A DNA stretch of 64,000 bases from Caprimulgus europaeus (Eukaryota > Chordata > Aves > Caprimulgiformes > Caprimulgidae). The stretch lies in contig OU015524.1 in assembly GCA_907165065.1 (NCBI GenBank), forward strand, positions 124,001 to 188,000, in the 5' to 3' direction. Shown piece after piece: positions 31,870 through 42,656 of this stretch (position 1 is its first letter; each line of letters begins with the position of its first letter). The notes beneath the pieces are model-generated. The model saw only the letters and a list, made by a program, of their open reading frames with translations, made no database searches and was not told the origin of the DNA. The position numbers and the translations under genes are program-made.

Positions 31870-32462
31870 CACACGGGTGTCTTATGGCTCTGACAAGACC
31901 AGGCTCCCTAGACACGTAGCCTGGCTCAGTCCTGCGCTACGCAGCCACACCGCGCTGCTGGTGACGCGTACGGACCCCGCGCTGCACGCTGGCAGTCTGG
32001 CCTGCTGCCGACTATGGAGAGGCTTACAACAGCACCCCTGAAAAAAACCAAAAATCCCAAACTGTATTTCAGCACATTAAAAAAAGAACACAGAAGAAAT
32101 TCGAGGAATTCAGACAGAAGAAGGGACAGGACAGCAGCTGAGCTAGAAGAGGAGTCTAGGTAAACAGGTCAGCTGAAAATGCAACGCACATCCTTTAGAA
32201 GCCTGAGCCATCTGAACACTTCATATTAAGCCTAACCAACAAGATTTTCAACACATTCTGAACAGAAAAGCAAACACTCCTGCTGGTGTTGGAAAGTGTC
32301 CACTCCCTTCCTTACAGCACTGCTGCAGGGAGATCGCCCTGTGTGGCTGCGGGACAAGGTTGGAGCGTCATCAGCATCTGCGCCGACAGATCCAGTGCAA
32401 CAGCCACAGCCCTTGCGCTGCTGCTGCAGCTGCACACCTTGCTCGCTTGGGAAATACAATTG
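31870..32462. other. Module A intron-like spacer, copy 4
   Basis: As for 1475-2100. Interrupted at 32463 by the solo LTR insertion within AAATNNAATTGGAA. Confidence 0.5.
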
Positions 32463-32467
32463 GAAGT

Positions 32468-33112
32468 TTTCCTGGTTTTGCTAGGATAGAATTAATTTTC
32501 TTCTTAGTAGTTAGAATAGCTGTGTTTAAGTTTCAGTGTAAGACTTGTTATGAGAAGAACACTGATAGAAGTACTAATGTTATTCGTAGCTGCTGGAGCT
32601 CAAGGCCATTGTGTTTGGCTGGTTCACACATGCAATAGGACTGGGAGGGAAAAGCACAGTGAATAGCAAAACCCATAACTGGCATCTGGATGTGCCACTG
32701 AAATATTCCAGATCATATCACGTCATGTTCAGTACATTAACTGGGGTTGACCGGAAGACAGGGGTATTCCCTTGGGGATCGCTCGGGCTCGCTCTTCCAG
32801 GGTTTCAGGACTGTCTCAGCTCCGGGATCGCTGGCTGGCACAGGCTGGGCATCGGTCGGTGGGTGATGAGCAATTGCACTGTGCATCACTCATCTGTATA
32901 TTCTGTTATTACTGTTGTTACCATTATAATTTTATTTTAATTAGTAAATAGTTTTTATCTCAACCCGTGAGTCTCCTTGCCCTTTTCCTTCCAATTCTCT
33001 CCCCTACTCCCTGTGGAGGGGTGGGGAGACAAGGCGGAGGGGGTGTTAGAGAGCAGGCTGTGTCTGGCTGCAAGGTGCAAGAAAAAAGGGGGAATCCACC
33101 CAAACTACCACA
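32468..33112 (+). mobile_element. Solo LTR (ERVL-like), 5-bp TSD with one mismatch
   Basis: Begins TTTCCTGGTTTTGCTAGGAT (canonical TG start mutated to TT) and ends AACTACCACA. Flanks are GAAGT (32463-32467) and AAAGT (33113-33117). Common bird LTR type, 645 bp. The undisturbed target sequence can be read at 6211-6230 and 44920-44945. Confidence 0.85.
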
Positions 33113-33117
33113 AAAGT

Positions 33118-33369
33118 GAAGTATAAAACTTTAGAGAGTAAAATAATAATAATAAAAAAATAGTAAGTCCCAGTAATTCACTGTATACTAAAAAGGTGTG
33201 AGTATGTTTATATGCATCCAATGAAAATACTTATACTATGGAATCATTCCATTTTCCTTTGGAATTAATTTAACTTGCATACCTGTGAACTGATACCATG
33301 AAGTTATGAGGAGTTCTTTTTGTTAAATAATTAGGAGGGGTTTTTTGTGAGGGGAATTTTTGTTACATA
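33118..33369. other. Spacer with locally duplicated AGGAGGGA element start
   Basis: Continuation of the spacer after the LTR. TTAAATAATTAGGAGGGG at 33321 and TTACATAATTAGG at 33362 suggest a short local duplication before the next LTR insertion. Confidence 0.4.
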
Positions 33370-33375
33370 ATTAGG

Positions 33376-33760
33376 TGTGGGGATTGTGGGAATGTATCGC
33401 GGCCTACCCTGAGAGGATTATGGCAACTAAGAGGGTACGTGTCCGGAGACACAAAAAGGCAGAGTCGAAACCAGGGTGTCAGCAGCTGAGCCGACAAGAT
33501 ATGAGGAGGAAGCCTTGAAATGTATCAAAAGACGGACTCTGGCAAGCAAACAACAAAGGATGCACGCAAAGTCATCAGCCAACCGCTAGGCAGAAAAAGG
33601 CATGTGAACAGCTCACGAACAACTGAATTATCCAATCATTGCAAACTGCTTCGCGTGAACATGAACTTAATGAGATATAAACCTGTGCTTTCGCTTAATA
33701 AAGGGACTTCGCTTATAACTCTTATCGAGTTGTCTGAAGTCCTCATCTTCGCCACCGACA
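33376..33760 (+). mobile_element. Solo LTR, 385 bp, perfect 6-bp TSD
   Basis: TGTGGGGATTGTGGGAATG to CCACCGACA, flanked by ATTAGG at 33370-33375 and 33761-33766. Has a TATA box (GATATAAA, 33674-33681) and AATAAA (33697-33702). The 6-bp duplication is typical of class II (ERVK/alpha-beta-like) integrases. It sits inside the AGGAGGGA element, whose empty-site versions occur in the other copies. Confidence 0.9.
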
Positions 33761-33766
33761 ATTAGG

Positions 33767-34084
33767 AGGGACATCTGGCCAGCTGCACTGCACTACGCTT
33801 CTGGCTGCGCTGAGGGAAGTAAGCTTTGCATAGGTGTAACATGCTCCAGAATGGACCTTGGTTTTGGTATTTGTGTTAAAATACTTCACATTAAAAAAAA
33901 AAAAAAATAAAGGAGAGTTGGCACATTCTTAATGTTAACTTTAAAGTCCATACTACCAGTACCTGAGGAAAAATGCAGACGCACATCGCAGACGCACCTT
34001 GTTCTTTCTGACTCATCATCAGCTGTAGTTTCACTAGAGCTCACTTTCCTAGACACACACAGATGACAGACACAGATACCTAGG
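33767..34084. other. Rearranged spacer with a truncated 99-bp exon relic
   Basis: The donor side of the 99-bp exon (donor GTGCGT ending at 33997) is present, but the exon body is deleted and joined to TTCTTTCTGACTCATCATC of the Lys/Ser-rich block. Confidence 0.4.
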
Positions 34085-34815
34085 TACATTTTCTCCAGCC
34101 TAAGCACAGCCAACATTTCCTCATCTTATATTTCCTAAGTTGAGCATTTTTGTTAAAGAGTACAGCAACACATCTGTCCTCGTGAACTTGTTGGAAAAAA
34201 TCAATTATTTTTTTCCAAGCCATTTCTCCAAACAGCCAAGATCTTCTAAAACTGCACTTGGGCCACCAAACACGCTTGGGGTCCCCTCCCAGCTTTGGGC
34301 TCTCCTTGGATTTAAAAGCACACACTCTATTCCACTTTCCAACAGCAAAAATACCCAACGCTTCCAGAGCCAGAGCACAACCCTACAGACGTCTACACGC
34401 ACCTCGCTGCTTTGACGAGGAGCCACCGCGCATCCCCGCCAGCACGGCTGCAAACGCAAGATCAGTGTCACCTGCCCTGGGAGCTACTGATTTCAGTGGA
34501 TGGAGTTTCTGAAGCTTTGAACTCCAGCCCTGCCACGGGGCACGCTATCGACGGTTCCTATTTACATAGCAAGACAGGCAGACAGAGGGACGTGGGTTTT
34601 GTTAAGGAATACCAGCCCCTGAGCTTAAAGAAGTAAGTTTCCAACAGAATCAATCGCCCTGCGCCACTTAATACACTATGTACTTAGCAGAACTTAATTA
34701 GCACGAGTAGGCAGATTTCCTGGCCACAAGCTGCAAACTTTCACCTAGAAAAGCTGAACTTCTCCTGACCTCTTGCTTCGTGACTTGAAGAAAGGCCCTA
34801 AAACCAGTGCAAACT
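34085..34815. other. Paralog of 3545-4576 with internal deletion
   Basis: Colinear with copy 1 up to GAAGCTTTGAACTC (34522), then jumps to CAGCCCTGCCAC, removing about 280 bases present at 4004-4289. Ends at the assembly gap. Confidence 0.55.
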
Positions 34816-34915
34816 NNNNNNNNNNNNNNNNNNNNNNNNNNNNNNNNNNNNNNNNNNNNNNNNNNNNNNNNNNNNNNNNNNNNNNNNNNNNNNNNNNNNN
34901 NNNNNNNNNNNNNNN
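34816..34915. other. Assembly gap (100 N)
   Basis: Exactly 100 N. The sequences either side (AGTGCAAACT and GGGAGGCTAC) are contiguous in the paralog at 4567-4586, so the gap may represent no missing bases or an insertion of unknown size. Confidence 0.99.
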
Positions 34916-35219
34916 GGGAGGCTACGAATGTCAGCAGAAGCTGCCACCTGCCCAGATAAGAACACCAAGAGCAGCCCACCTGCAGAACAGACAAGGAATC
35001 CAAGAAGAAACAAGAAAACCCCAGACCAGAAATTACCACTGGACCAAGAGACCCGTGCAGGGCTCGTGAACGGTGCATGAAGGACAGGGGCACTGACTGG
35101 AAAGGTATAAACGCCACGGGATTGCTTTGTTCTGGATCCCTCTCTGGAGGCACCCAGCTCCAGCTGCTCTTACTGCTGTACCACTCCATCCAGCTATTTG
35201 TATTCCTCAATCTGGGGTT

Positions 35220-35900
35220 CAGAGGACAGAGGGACAGTGAGAGGAAACAAGGGGTAGGGAGCAGGTCAGAGGTGGAGAAAGATTCATTGGGGCAGAAGGA
35301 CAGAAAGAGAAAAAAGAAAGACAGGAAGAAGACTGGGAGGGTGACAGAGAGAGGGAAAAGAGGGGACAAGGAGCTGGACGCAGTTTTTAAGAGAAAGACA
35401 GGAACTGGGAGCAAGACCAGGTGATACAGGGAGAAAAAAAAGGACAAGGCAGCAGGACAAAGTGAAAGGCCAAACTAAGAGACAAGGAGCAGCACAGAGA
35501 TGGAGGAGAAAAAGCCCAGGATGGGCAGCAAGACAGATGGATGAAGAAGGTAGGAAAAAAAAAAAGCACTGGGCTGCAGAACAGAGATGGATGAATTAAA
35601 AAACAGACACAGGCAGCACGGCAGAATGACAGAGAGAAGAAAAAAGGACACAGAGCAGGACAGCAGTGCAAGAAAAAGCCAACTGTGATGGGACGTGGGA
35701 GACAGAGACAGGAAGAAAAAAATACTGACGAGAGAAAGGAAAGAAGGGACAGCAAGCTGGATAGGGGGATGCAGTTAGAAAGGATGAGAGAGAAAGAGAA
35801 AACAGCAAGAGGCAGCAGGGCAGAGGGACAGCAAAAGGGGAAAAAACAGGGGACAGAGACTTGGACAGAGATGGGAGAAAAACACAGCAGGGACTGAGGG
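35220..35900. repeat. GA-rich minisatellite, module A copy 5
   Basis: Near-identical to 4886-5555. Confidence 0.8.
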
Positions 35901-35913
35901 CCCCAAAACTCAC

Positions 35914-36008
35914 CACAGCTCTTGCTCTGGGCACTGCTGGGAGAATTTGACAGCTCAGATGATTTCTTTTCCTCCTCTCCTCCCTCTTCCGTGACTCTGG
36001 CTGCCTGG
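35914..36008 (-). CDS. Ser/Glu-rich exon-like block, copy 5
   Basis: Acceptor GTATTCTCAG above 36008, donor GTGAGT below 35914. The open frame (E-E-K-K-S-S-E-L-S-N-S-P) differs from copy 2 by a Lys-to-Glu change. Both splice sites intact. Confidence 0.4.
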
Positions 36009-36009
36009 C

Positions 36010-38215
36010 TGAGAATACCTGTGTGTTTCCCGGCTCCGACGAGATGAGGCTGCTGAAACACAGAGCCTGGCTCCCTCAAGCACTAAGGGGCCGTAAAGCG
36101 CTGCACGCTGGCAGCCTGGCCTGCTGCAGGCTACGGAGAGGCTTACAACACCACATCTGAAAATACAACATCCTAAAATATATTTCAGCATATTAAAAAA
36201 AGAACACAGAAAAAAGAAAAGGAATTCAGACAGAGGAAGGGACAGGACAGCAGCTGAGCAATAGGAGCAGTCTAGGTAAACAGGTCAGCTGAAAATGCAA
36301 CGCACATCCTTTAAAAGCCTGAGCCATCTGAACACTTCGTATTAAGTCTAACCAACAAGATTTTCAACACATTCTGAGCACAAAAGCAAACACTCCTGCT
36401 GGTGTTGGAAAGTGTCCACTTCCTTCCTTACAGCACTGCTGCAGGGAGACCGCCCTGTGAGGCTGCAGGACGAGGCTGGACAGTCGTCAGCATCTGCGCC
36501 GACAGATCCAGCACAACAGCGACAGCCCTTGCGCTGCTGCTGCGGCTGCACACCTTGCTCGCTTGGGAAATAAAACCCAAAGTTATATACAAATTTGAGG
36601 GAATAAAACAAAAAGTAAAGAAGAAATCTTAGTAGTTAACTTCGTGCTAAAAAGGTATGTGCATTTTTATGTAAATCCAATAAAAATATTACCACTATTA
36701 AAAAACTGGATTTTCCTTTTTCATTAATTTCCATTGTACAGATAATTTCATGGTCTATAACTTGACTGGGGATTTTTGGTGTGTTACATAATTAGGAGGG
36801 ATATTCAGCCACTGCAATGGACAAGAGAGTTGCTACCGAACTGCCAGGGAAACGTGCCATTGAAAGTGAGACAGACACAAAGTACGTCACAGCACTCCGT
36901 CAAACTATTGGGAAAAAACCCTGTAATATTACGTTGCTTCTCTTTTTAAACATTCAGAGAAAATACCCAACTACTTAAATACATCTAATAAATTGTTTGT
37001 GACACCTATTTGGCAGTTATAGTTTAAACAATGCAAGTCAGTTACCGAATTATGGTTTTATTTGGGGAGGGGGATCGAGTCCCCGGTGCTGCAACACCTA
37101 AAGCCACCAAAAAGGACTGGCAGATGTGCTCATGCTTGTGGCTGCGCTGCAGCACGCAGGGGAACATGTTTTTGTGACATCTCCACTGTTGCAACTGAGA
37201 AACCAAAGACCAGCAGTGCCATCAATTATTGGAAGATTCTACTGCCAAGTACATCATCTCTGAAGACCCACTCTGATGGGAAGTTCACAAAAAGAAACTT
37301 CTTGGAATGAGTAAGATTTCCATTCTGGAAAATCTCTTTCCTGATGAAGTCAAAATTACACACTCTACCTTAAGGAAAAAGGACAATTTTCAAGCTGTAA
37401 CTCACCAAAAATACATCATGACTCACTCTCCCTAGTTACAAGGCTACTCATGCTCCTTGGGAAAGCCTGGAAAACATGTCAAGGGACACGGATTTGTCCT
37501 CTTCTGTTAATGATTCTCCTTTGACCTCGATTGTTTTTAGCACAGACCCCAGTGTCTCAGTAAGGTTTTCAACTACTACTCTATTTTAAGAGTTAAAATA
37601 CTGAAAAAGCATAAAGCTTTGTTCATTAAGACAATGTCTGTTTCTTCTGAACATCTGAACCCTTATGAACACTTTCTTCCCTCTCTCACTACAAGATCTG
37701 GCAAAATGAATGAAAGTGAAGACCAACTGCAACAACATCAAGTGAAATTTGGCTTTAATTCTGATCTCACGTACTTCAGCGACTCTCCAAGTCTATGCCT
37801 CAATCCTATGCATGAGTAGTCCTTTTTTGGAAGGACAAACTTTTTAACCTTTTTAAGTCCTACACTGAAGACTCCACTGAACAGAATGGGGATTAGGCAG
37901 TGGAACAACATGCTATCAACACTCTAATTAAAAAAAAAAATCCAACTTGAACATCAGTTTCCATCATGTTTCCTGCATTCCCTTTCTACTGGCATCTGGG
38001 TGCTCAAAAATTCACTATGCTGACACCATCTATTACTAAAAATTTAGTTATAGCCACATAGGAAAAATAAAAGGTTATGTCCAACTTGCCCACAAAATGA
38101 GCACGGACAAAGAGAAGAGAAACACAAGACCCTGAAGAGGGTCACAGGCGGCTCTTAATTTATCCCAGATCAAAGTTCATTCTCTTACCGGAAATGAAAA
38201 TATTCCTAACTCTCG
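36010..38215. other. Module A spacer joined to module Y, copy 2
   Basis: The junction at about 36566 (GAAATAAAACCCAAAGTTATA) fuses the module A spacer directly to Y, without the 6211-9500 stretch of round 1. The same fusion is at 58467. Contains the 66-codon small ORF (37619-37819). Confidence 0.55.
37619..37819 (+). CDS. Conserved small ORF in module Y, copy 2
   Basis: 66 codons, one Gln more than copy 1, otherwise nearly the same sequence. See 10576-10773; coding status uncertain. Confidence 0.25.
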   Translation: MFIKTMSVSSEHLNPYEHFLPSLTTRSGKMNESEDQLQQHQVKFGFNSDLTYFSDSPSLCLNPMHE

Positions 38216-38219
38216 AGGG

Positions 38220-39050
38220 AGCAATTCAGGAACGGGACGCGCTCTGCTCACTGCCATTTTTCATCAGCGTTTCTGCACTGGCCAGTGGAACCAACCGCGC
38301 GGGATTTTCTTTCTTCACGTGACGCAGAAGGTGACGCTGGGAAAAAAGGAGGCAAAATGGAGCCGTTTGTCACACGCAGCCCACGGTGGAAAGACAGGGG
38401 AGGATCCGGCCAGAGGGGCTGCGCAGGGTCGGGCCGCGCACCCCGTAAGCTCCGACCAAACCGTTTCTCTCCCCTTTGCCAGGTACCAAAGAGACCCATC
38501 GCCCACACCCCCCCTCCCCGCCGCCGCAGCGAGGTCGCCCCGGGAGAGACGGGGGAACCCCCTCCTCACTTCTGCCCTCACGAACGGGACGGGGAGAGAC
38601 CCCCGACCCCCCCCACCCCGCTATGCAGAGAGGGCAGTGCTTGGGAACCGGCTGGGGGGACCGGCGGAGCGGGCCCGCCGCTTTGCTCCCCGGCGTCCCG
38701 AGCCCCGCGGCCGCGCCGGCTCCTCGGCAGAGCTCCCGGCAGTCGCCCGCCCGCCTCCGCCCCAACACCTCCGCGGAACCGGAGCCGGGGCCACCAACCC
38801 CTTCCCCACTTCCCGACCCGAGCCTCCCCCTCCGCACCTTACCTGGGCCCCGCCAGAGGAGCCCGGCCCGGCCATGCCGCTGTCGTCCGGAAACCGCGAG
38901 CGGCACCCCCGGCACAGAGGGAGCGGGGGGGGGGGGGGAGTAGACGGCCTCGCCCCGCGCACGCGCGCTGAGGCCCCACCCCGCGCACGCGCCGACTCAT
39001 CCCCCCTCAGAATGGCCGTGCGGAGCCCGGGGGCGGTGAGGAGGGGGCCA
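38220..39050. promoter_or_regulatory. CpG island, copy 2, fused to a CCAAT block
   Basis: Same island as 11165-12045, with E-box TCACGTGA kept. Its right part is replaced: after GAGGAGGGGGCCAGGG (about 39050) the sequence continues as the CCAATAGG promoter block instead of the GGTTAAGGGATTTTTTGTTT found in copies 1 and 3. Contains a G run near 38926-38938. Confidence 0.6.
38843..38875 (-). CDS. Candidate first coding exon, copy 2 (alternative ATG)
   Basis: Minus-strand ATG in GGCATGGCC starts M-A-G-P-G-S-S-G-G-A-Q and ends in CAG/GTAAGG: 33 bases, phase 0. The upstream ATG of copies 1 and 3 is absent, because the region 5' of it diverges. Donor intact. Unknown product. Confidence 0.35.
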
Positions 39051-39200
39051 GGGCAGCCAATAGGAAGCCTCAGCGCATCCCTCGACCAATAGGAGGTGGC
39101 GTTTATGAGCCCCGCTGCCTCCATTCCCACTCACCTGGTGGCCGCGAGGGCGGTGACGGGGCAGAGCCTGAAGAAACCAGATAAAGCAAAACAGGAGGAA
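39050..39200 (+). promoter_or_regulatory. CCAAT promoter block, copy 3 (ATG lost)
   Basis: CCAATAGGAAG and CCAATAGGAGG boxes retained, but the start codon is ACG and the donor reads CAGATAAAGC. The ATTGG box upstream is missing because of the fusion with the CpG island. Confidence 0.4.
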
Positions 39201-39509
39201 CCAACCCAAAATTAACCTGAAAGTTTCATCTCTGGTAGCTGCTCTGCAGGCAGAACAAAAGAAAAAAATAAAAGAAAACATACGTTCTTTAAAAAAACCA
39301 CGTTTTTTTTCCAGGAAATGCCTAGAATACACCTTTAATTGAGTTTTCAAGTGGTAAAATTTGTGTTTAATTAATTCTTCATTGTTTCAAGTATTTATCA
39401 GCCATTTCCACAAGGGATCTTAGCCTGCAAGAAGCCTCAGCAGCAGATGGAGAAGCCACAGGTGCATTCGAGAATATTTAACCAGAAATTGTCATTTCTG
39501 TGTATTTGT

Positions 39510-39541
<32 letters not shown>

Positions 39542-39690
39542 CAAACATGAAAATTTTTTTAAACGTTATTTAAGTTTTACTTTTGATTTATAAACAGCTC
39601 ATGCAGCTGCACTGCTTTGGGTCGAGCACGTTTGATACCCACATGACTTTCTGGGGCCTTATTTAGCATTTTAGGATTTTAGGATCTTAT
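39201..39690. repeat. Shared block with (TA)n microsatellite
   Basis: Matches 17040-17340-type sequence (GCCTGCAAGAAGCC). A TA dinucleotide run lies at about 39514-39541. 39560-39690 is single-copy with AGGATTTTAGGAT. Confidence 0.6.
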
Positions 39691-39699
39691 TTAACACGG

Positions 39700-40028
39700 T
39701 TTCTTTAGGGCCTGTCCGCAGGGACATAAAGAGCCATAGTTAAGGGGTGAAACCAGCTCTGGCACTTTTCCCAGGGGAACGTGTATTTTTTAGGGGCGAA
39801 AAAGCTCATTTTGGCGCCGGCAGGCAGCAGGGAGGAGCAGAGGCGCACGGAGGTTGACTCGGTTGCGTCCGCCCGGCAGGGGGCGCTGCGCGTGGGAAAC
39901 GTTGCCTCGATTTGGTCCGGCTCGGAGCTATATAAAGGGCCGGCAGGCGGCGCCACGGCGCAGTCGGCGGCCGCAGCTGAGGGAGCAGGAACGGAGCAGG
40001 AGCAGCGCCTCGAAGCCTTCGGCCTACC
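39700..40028 (+). promoter_or_regulatory. TATA promoter with E2F and CTCF-like sites
   Basis: E2F-like TTTGGCGC (39810-39817), CTCF-like CGGCAGGGGGCGCTG (39874-39888), TATA box TATATAAA (39929-39936), and a GC-rich leader up to an ATG at 40029. The order and spacing are those of a strong polymerase II core promoter. Present once in the window. Confidence 0.5.
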
Positions 40029-40178
40029 ATGCTGTGGGTTAAAGCCGCGCCGCAGCCATCCACTTCCAAGGCAGCAGCACCCTTGATGAAGCGCGGGCGG
40101 CTGCCGCTGTCAGATCTCATTCTCTACACTGTTTGCTTCTCCACAGTGTGTAAGAGGTGCGTCTTTGGCTCTCACTAA
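40029..40178 (+). CDS. 49-codon ORF downstream of the TATA promoter
   Basis: First ATG after the TATA box; reads M-L-W-V-K-A-A-P-Q-P-S-T-S-K, then K-R-G-R-L-P and a Cys-containing hydrophobic C-terminus (T-V-C-F-S-T-V-C-K-R-C), stop TAA at 40176-40178. CTTCTCCACAG within it (40136-40146) could also be a splice acceptor, in which case the real product differs. Not recognised. It may be a truncated gene whose 3' part was replaced by the minisatellite. Confidence 0.35.
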   Translation: MLWVKAAPQPSTSKAAAPLMKRGRLPLSDLILYTVCFSTVCKRCVFGSH

Positions 40179-40609
40179 TTAGTCGCTCACCACTGAGGGA
40201 CACAATGTCATGTGGAATCGCAGCCAATTGAAGGTGGCGGTTGGTGATTTGCTCAGCAAAGGGCTCTTGCAGTGGGTGACAGGCACTGGCATTGTTGGTT
40301 TGTTCCGTGTGGGGTGTGTTGGTAAGGAGCGAATGTAGGGAGGTGGGCAGTGCGGGAGGGCAGCTGGTGAGAGGTGTCAGCGCCCAGCTGGGAAGATGAA
40401 GTGGGGAAGACCACAGAAAATAGCTGTGGCAATGACAGTGCAAGGAGAATGATGGGGTCCTGCGATGGGTGAGGGCGAATGTTATGAACAGTGGATGGAG
40501 CAGTAAAAGTGGAATTCAAAGCCTCTTTTAAGACCCACTCCAGGAAGGGGTCAGCGGAAAAGCTGATCACAGCTGGGTGGCGGGAGGAAGGTGCCATTAC
40601 CTGCAGGGT
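40179..40609. other. Single-copy spacer
   Basis: Moderately GC-rich, no paralog in the window. Ends where the 38-bp monomers begin (CTAAAAGAGCTGCAGCAAGG at about 40619). No gene supported. Confidence 0.35.
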
Positions 40610-42655
40610 GACGCGGCACTAAAAGAGCTGCAGCAAGGGACTGCCGCCACCACCAGGCCAGGCTACACTGAAGGGCAGGAGATGTGAGGGGGCACAAAAG
40701 CTGCACTGAGTGTCTGCTGCCCTGTCACTGGAAGAGCTGCACCAAGGGACAGGCGGAGCAAAGTGGCATTGAAAGCTGCACCAGGGGAGAGCAAGATATG
40801 AATAAAAGAGCTGCCAAGGGGGAAGTGGGAAGCAGTGGCACTAAAAGAGCTGCACCGAGGCACCACCACTGCCTGGCCAGGCTGCACAGAGGGGTGGGAG
40901 ATGTGAGGGGGTAATAAAAAGTACTGCACCGCGGGAAGGGGAGCGTGAGGTGCGAATAAAAGCTGTGCTGAGGGGTGGCTGCCACCCTGTCACTGAAAAA
41001 GATGCACTGAAGGACAGGCAGAGCAAAGTGGCATTGAAAAGTGCACCGAAGCGGAGTGGGACATGAATAAAAGAGCTGCCAAGGTGGCAGTGGGAGGCAG
41101 TGGCACTAAAAGAGCTGCACCGAGGGACGGCCACTGCCCAGCCAGGCTGCACTGAGGGGCGGGAGATGTGAGGGGGTAATAAAAAGTACTGCACCGCGGG
41201 AAGGGAGTGTGAGGTGTGAATACAAACGGCATCAAGATGTACACTGCCCTGTCACTGAAAGAGCTGCACCCAGAGACAGGTGGCTGCCCTGGGTCACTGT
41301 CAGAGCGGGTGAGGTGTGGATATAATTGGAGCTGCACTGGGGGTTGGTTGCTGTCCATGTCCCTGCAAGAGATTCAGCAAGGGAAGGTTGAGGTGGCACT
41401 AAAAGAGCTGCACCGAGGGACCGCCACTGCCCAGCCAGGCTGCACCGAGGGGCAGGAGATGTGAGGGGGTAATAAAAAGTACTGCACTGGGGGAAGGGAG
41501 TGTGAAGTGTGAATAAAAGCTGTGCCGAGGGGTGGCTGCCAACCTGTCACTGAAAAAGATGCACTGAAGGACAGGCAGAGCAAAGGAGCATTGAAAAGTG
41601 CACCGAAGGGGAGTGGGACATGAATAAAAGAGCTGCCAAGGTGGCAGTGGGAGGCAGTGGCACTAAAAGAGCTGCACCGAGGGACCACCACTGCCCAGCC
41701 AGGCTGCACTGAGGGGTGGGAGATGTGAGGGGGTAATAAAAAGTACTGCACAGGGGGAAGGGGAGCGTGAGGCGTGAATAAAAGCAGACTCAATAGGTGG
41801 CCGCCTCCCTGTCACTGGAAGAGCTGCACCGAGCGACAGGCAGAGCAAAGCAGCATTGAAAGTGGCACTCGAGGAGAGCAAAATATGAATAAAAGAGCTG
41901 CCAAGGGGGAAGTGGGAAGCAGTGGTACTAAAAGAGCTGCACCGAGGGACCGCCACTGCCCAGCCAGGCTGCACAGAGGGGCAGGAGATGTGAGGGGGTA
42001 ATAAAAAGTACTGCACCGCGGGAAGGGGAGCATGAGGCGCGAATAAAAGCTGTGCTGAGGAGTGGCTGCCACCCTGTCACTGAAAAAGATGCACTGAAGG
42101 ACAGGCAGAGCAAAGTGGCATTGAAAAGTGCACCGAAGCGGAGTGGGACATGAATAAAAGAGCTGCCAAGGTAGCAGTGGGAGGCAGTGGCACTAAAAGA
42201 GCTGCACCGAGGGACCGCCACTGCCCAGCCAGGCTGCACCGAGGGGCAGGAGATGTGAGGGGGTAATAAAAAGTACTGTACTGCGGGAAGGCAGTGTGAG
42301 GCTTGAATAAAAGCAGACTCAATAGGTGGCTGCCACCCTGTCACCGAAAGAGCTGCACCGAGGGACAGGCAGAACAAAGTGGCATTGAAAAGTGCACAGA
42401 AAGGTAGTGGGACATGAATAAAAGAGCTGCCAAGGTGGCAGTGGGAGGCAGTGGCACTAAAAGAGCTGCACCGAGGGACCGCCACTGCCCAGCCAGGCTG
42501 CACCGAGGGGCAGGAGATGTGAGGGGGTAATAAAAAGTACTGCACCGGGGGAAGGGGAGCATGAGGCGTGAATAAAAGCTGTGCCGAGGGGTGGCTGCCA
42601 CCCTGTCACTGAAAGATGCACTGAAGGACAGGCAGAGCAAAGCAGCATTGAAAAG
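40610..42655. repeat. 265-bp higher-order minisatellite of ~38-bp monomers
   Basis: AGCTGCC landmarks fall at 40808, 41074, 41631, 41896, 42161 and 42426, giving a 265-266 bp period with one interval near two periods. Each period contains about seven related monomers (AAAAGAGCTGCACCGAGGGA, AAAAAGTACTGCACCGCGGG, AAAGCTGTGCCGAGGGG, AAAAGATGCACTGAAGGACA and others). About 7.5 periods. It ends abruptly inside a period at the gag fragment. Confidence 0.9.
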
Positions 42656-42656
42656 T

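Noticed and set aside
36785..36910. The minus-strand open frame of the AGGAGGGA element as a conserved protein
   Set aside because: Open only in some copies, no splice signals, and stops appear in others.
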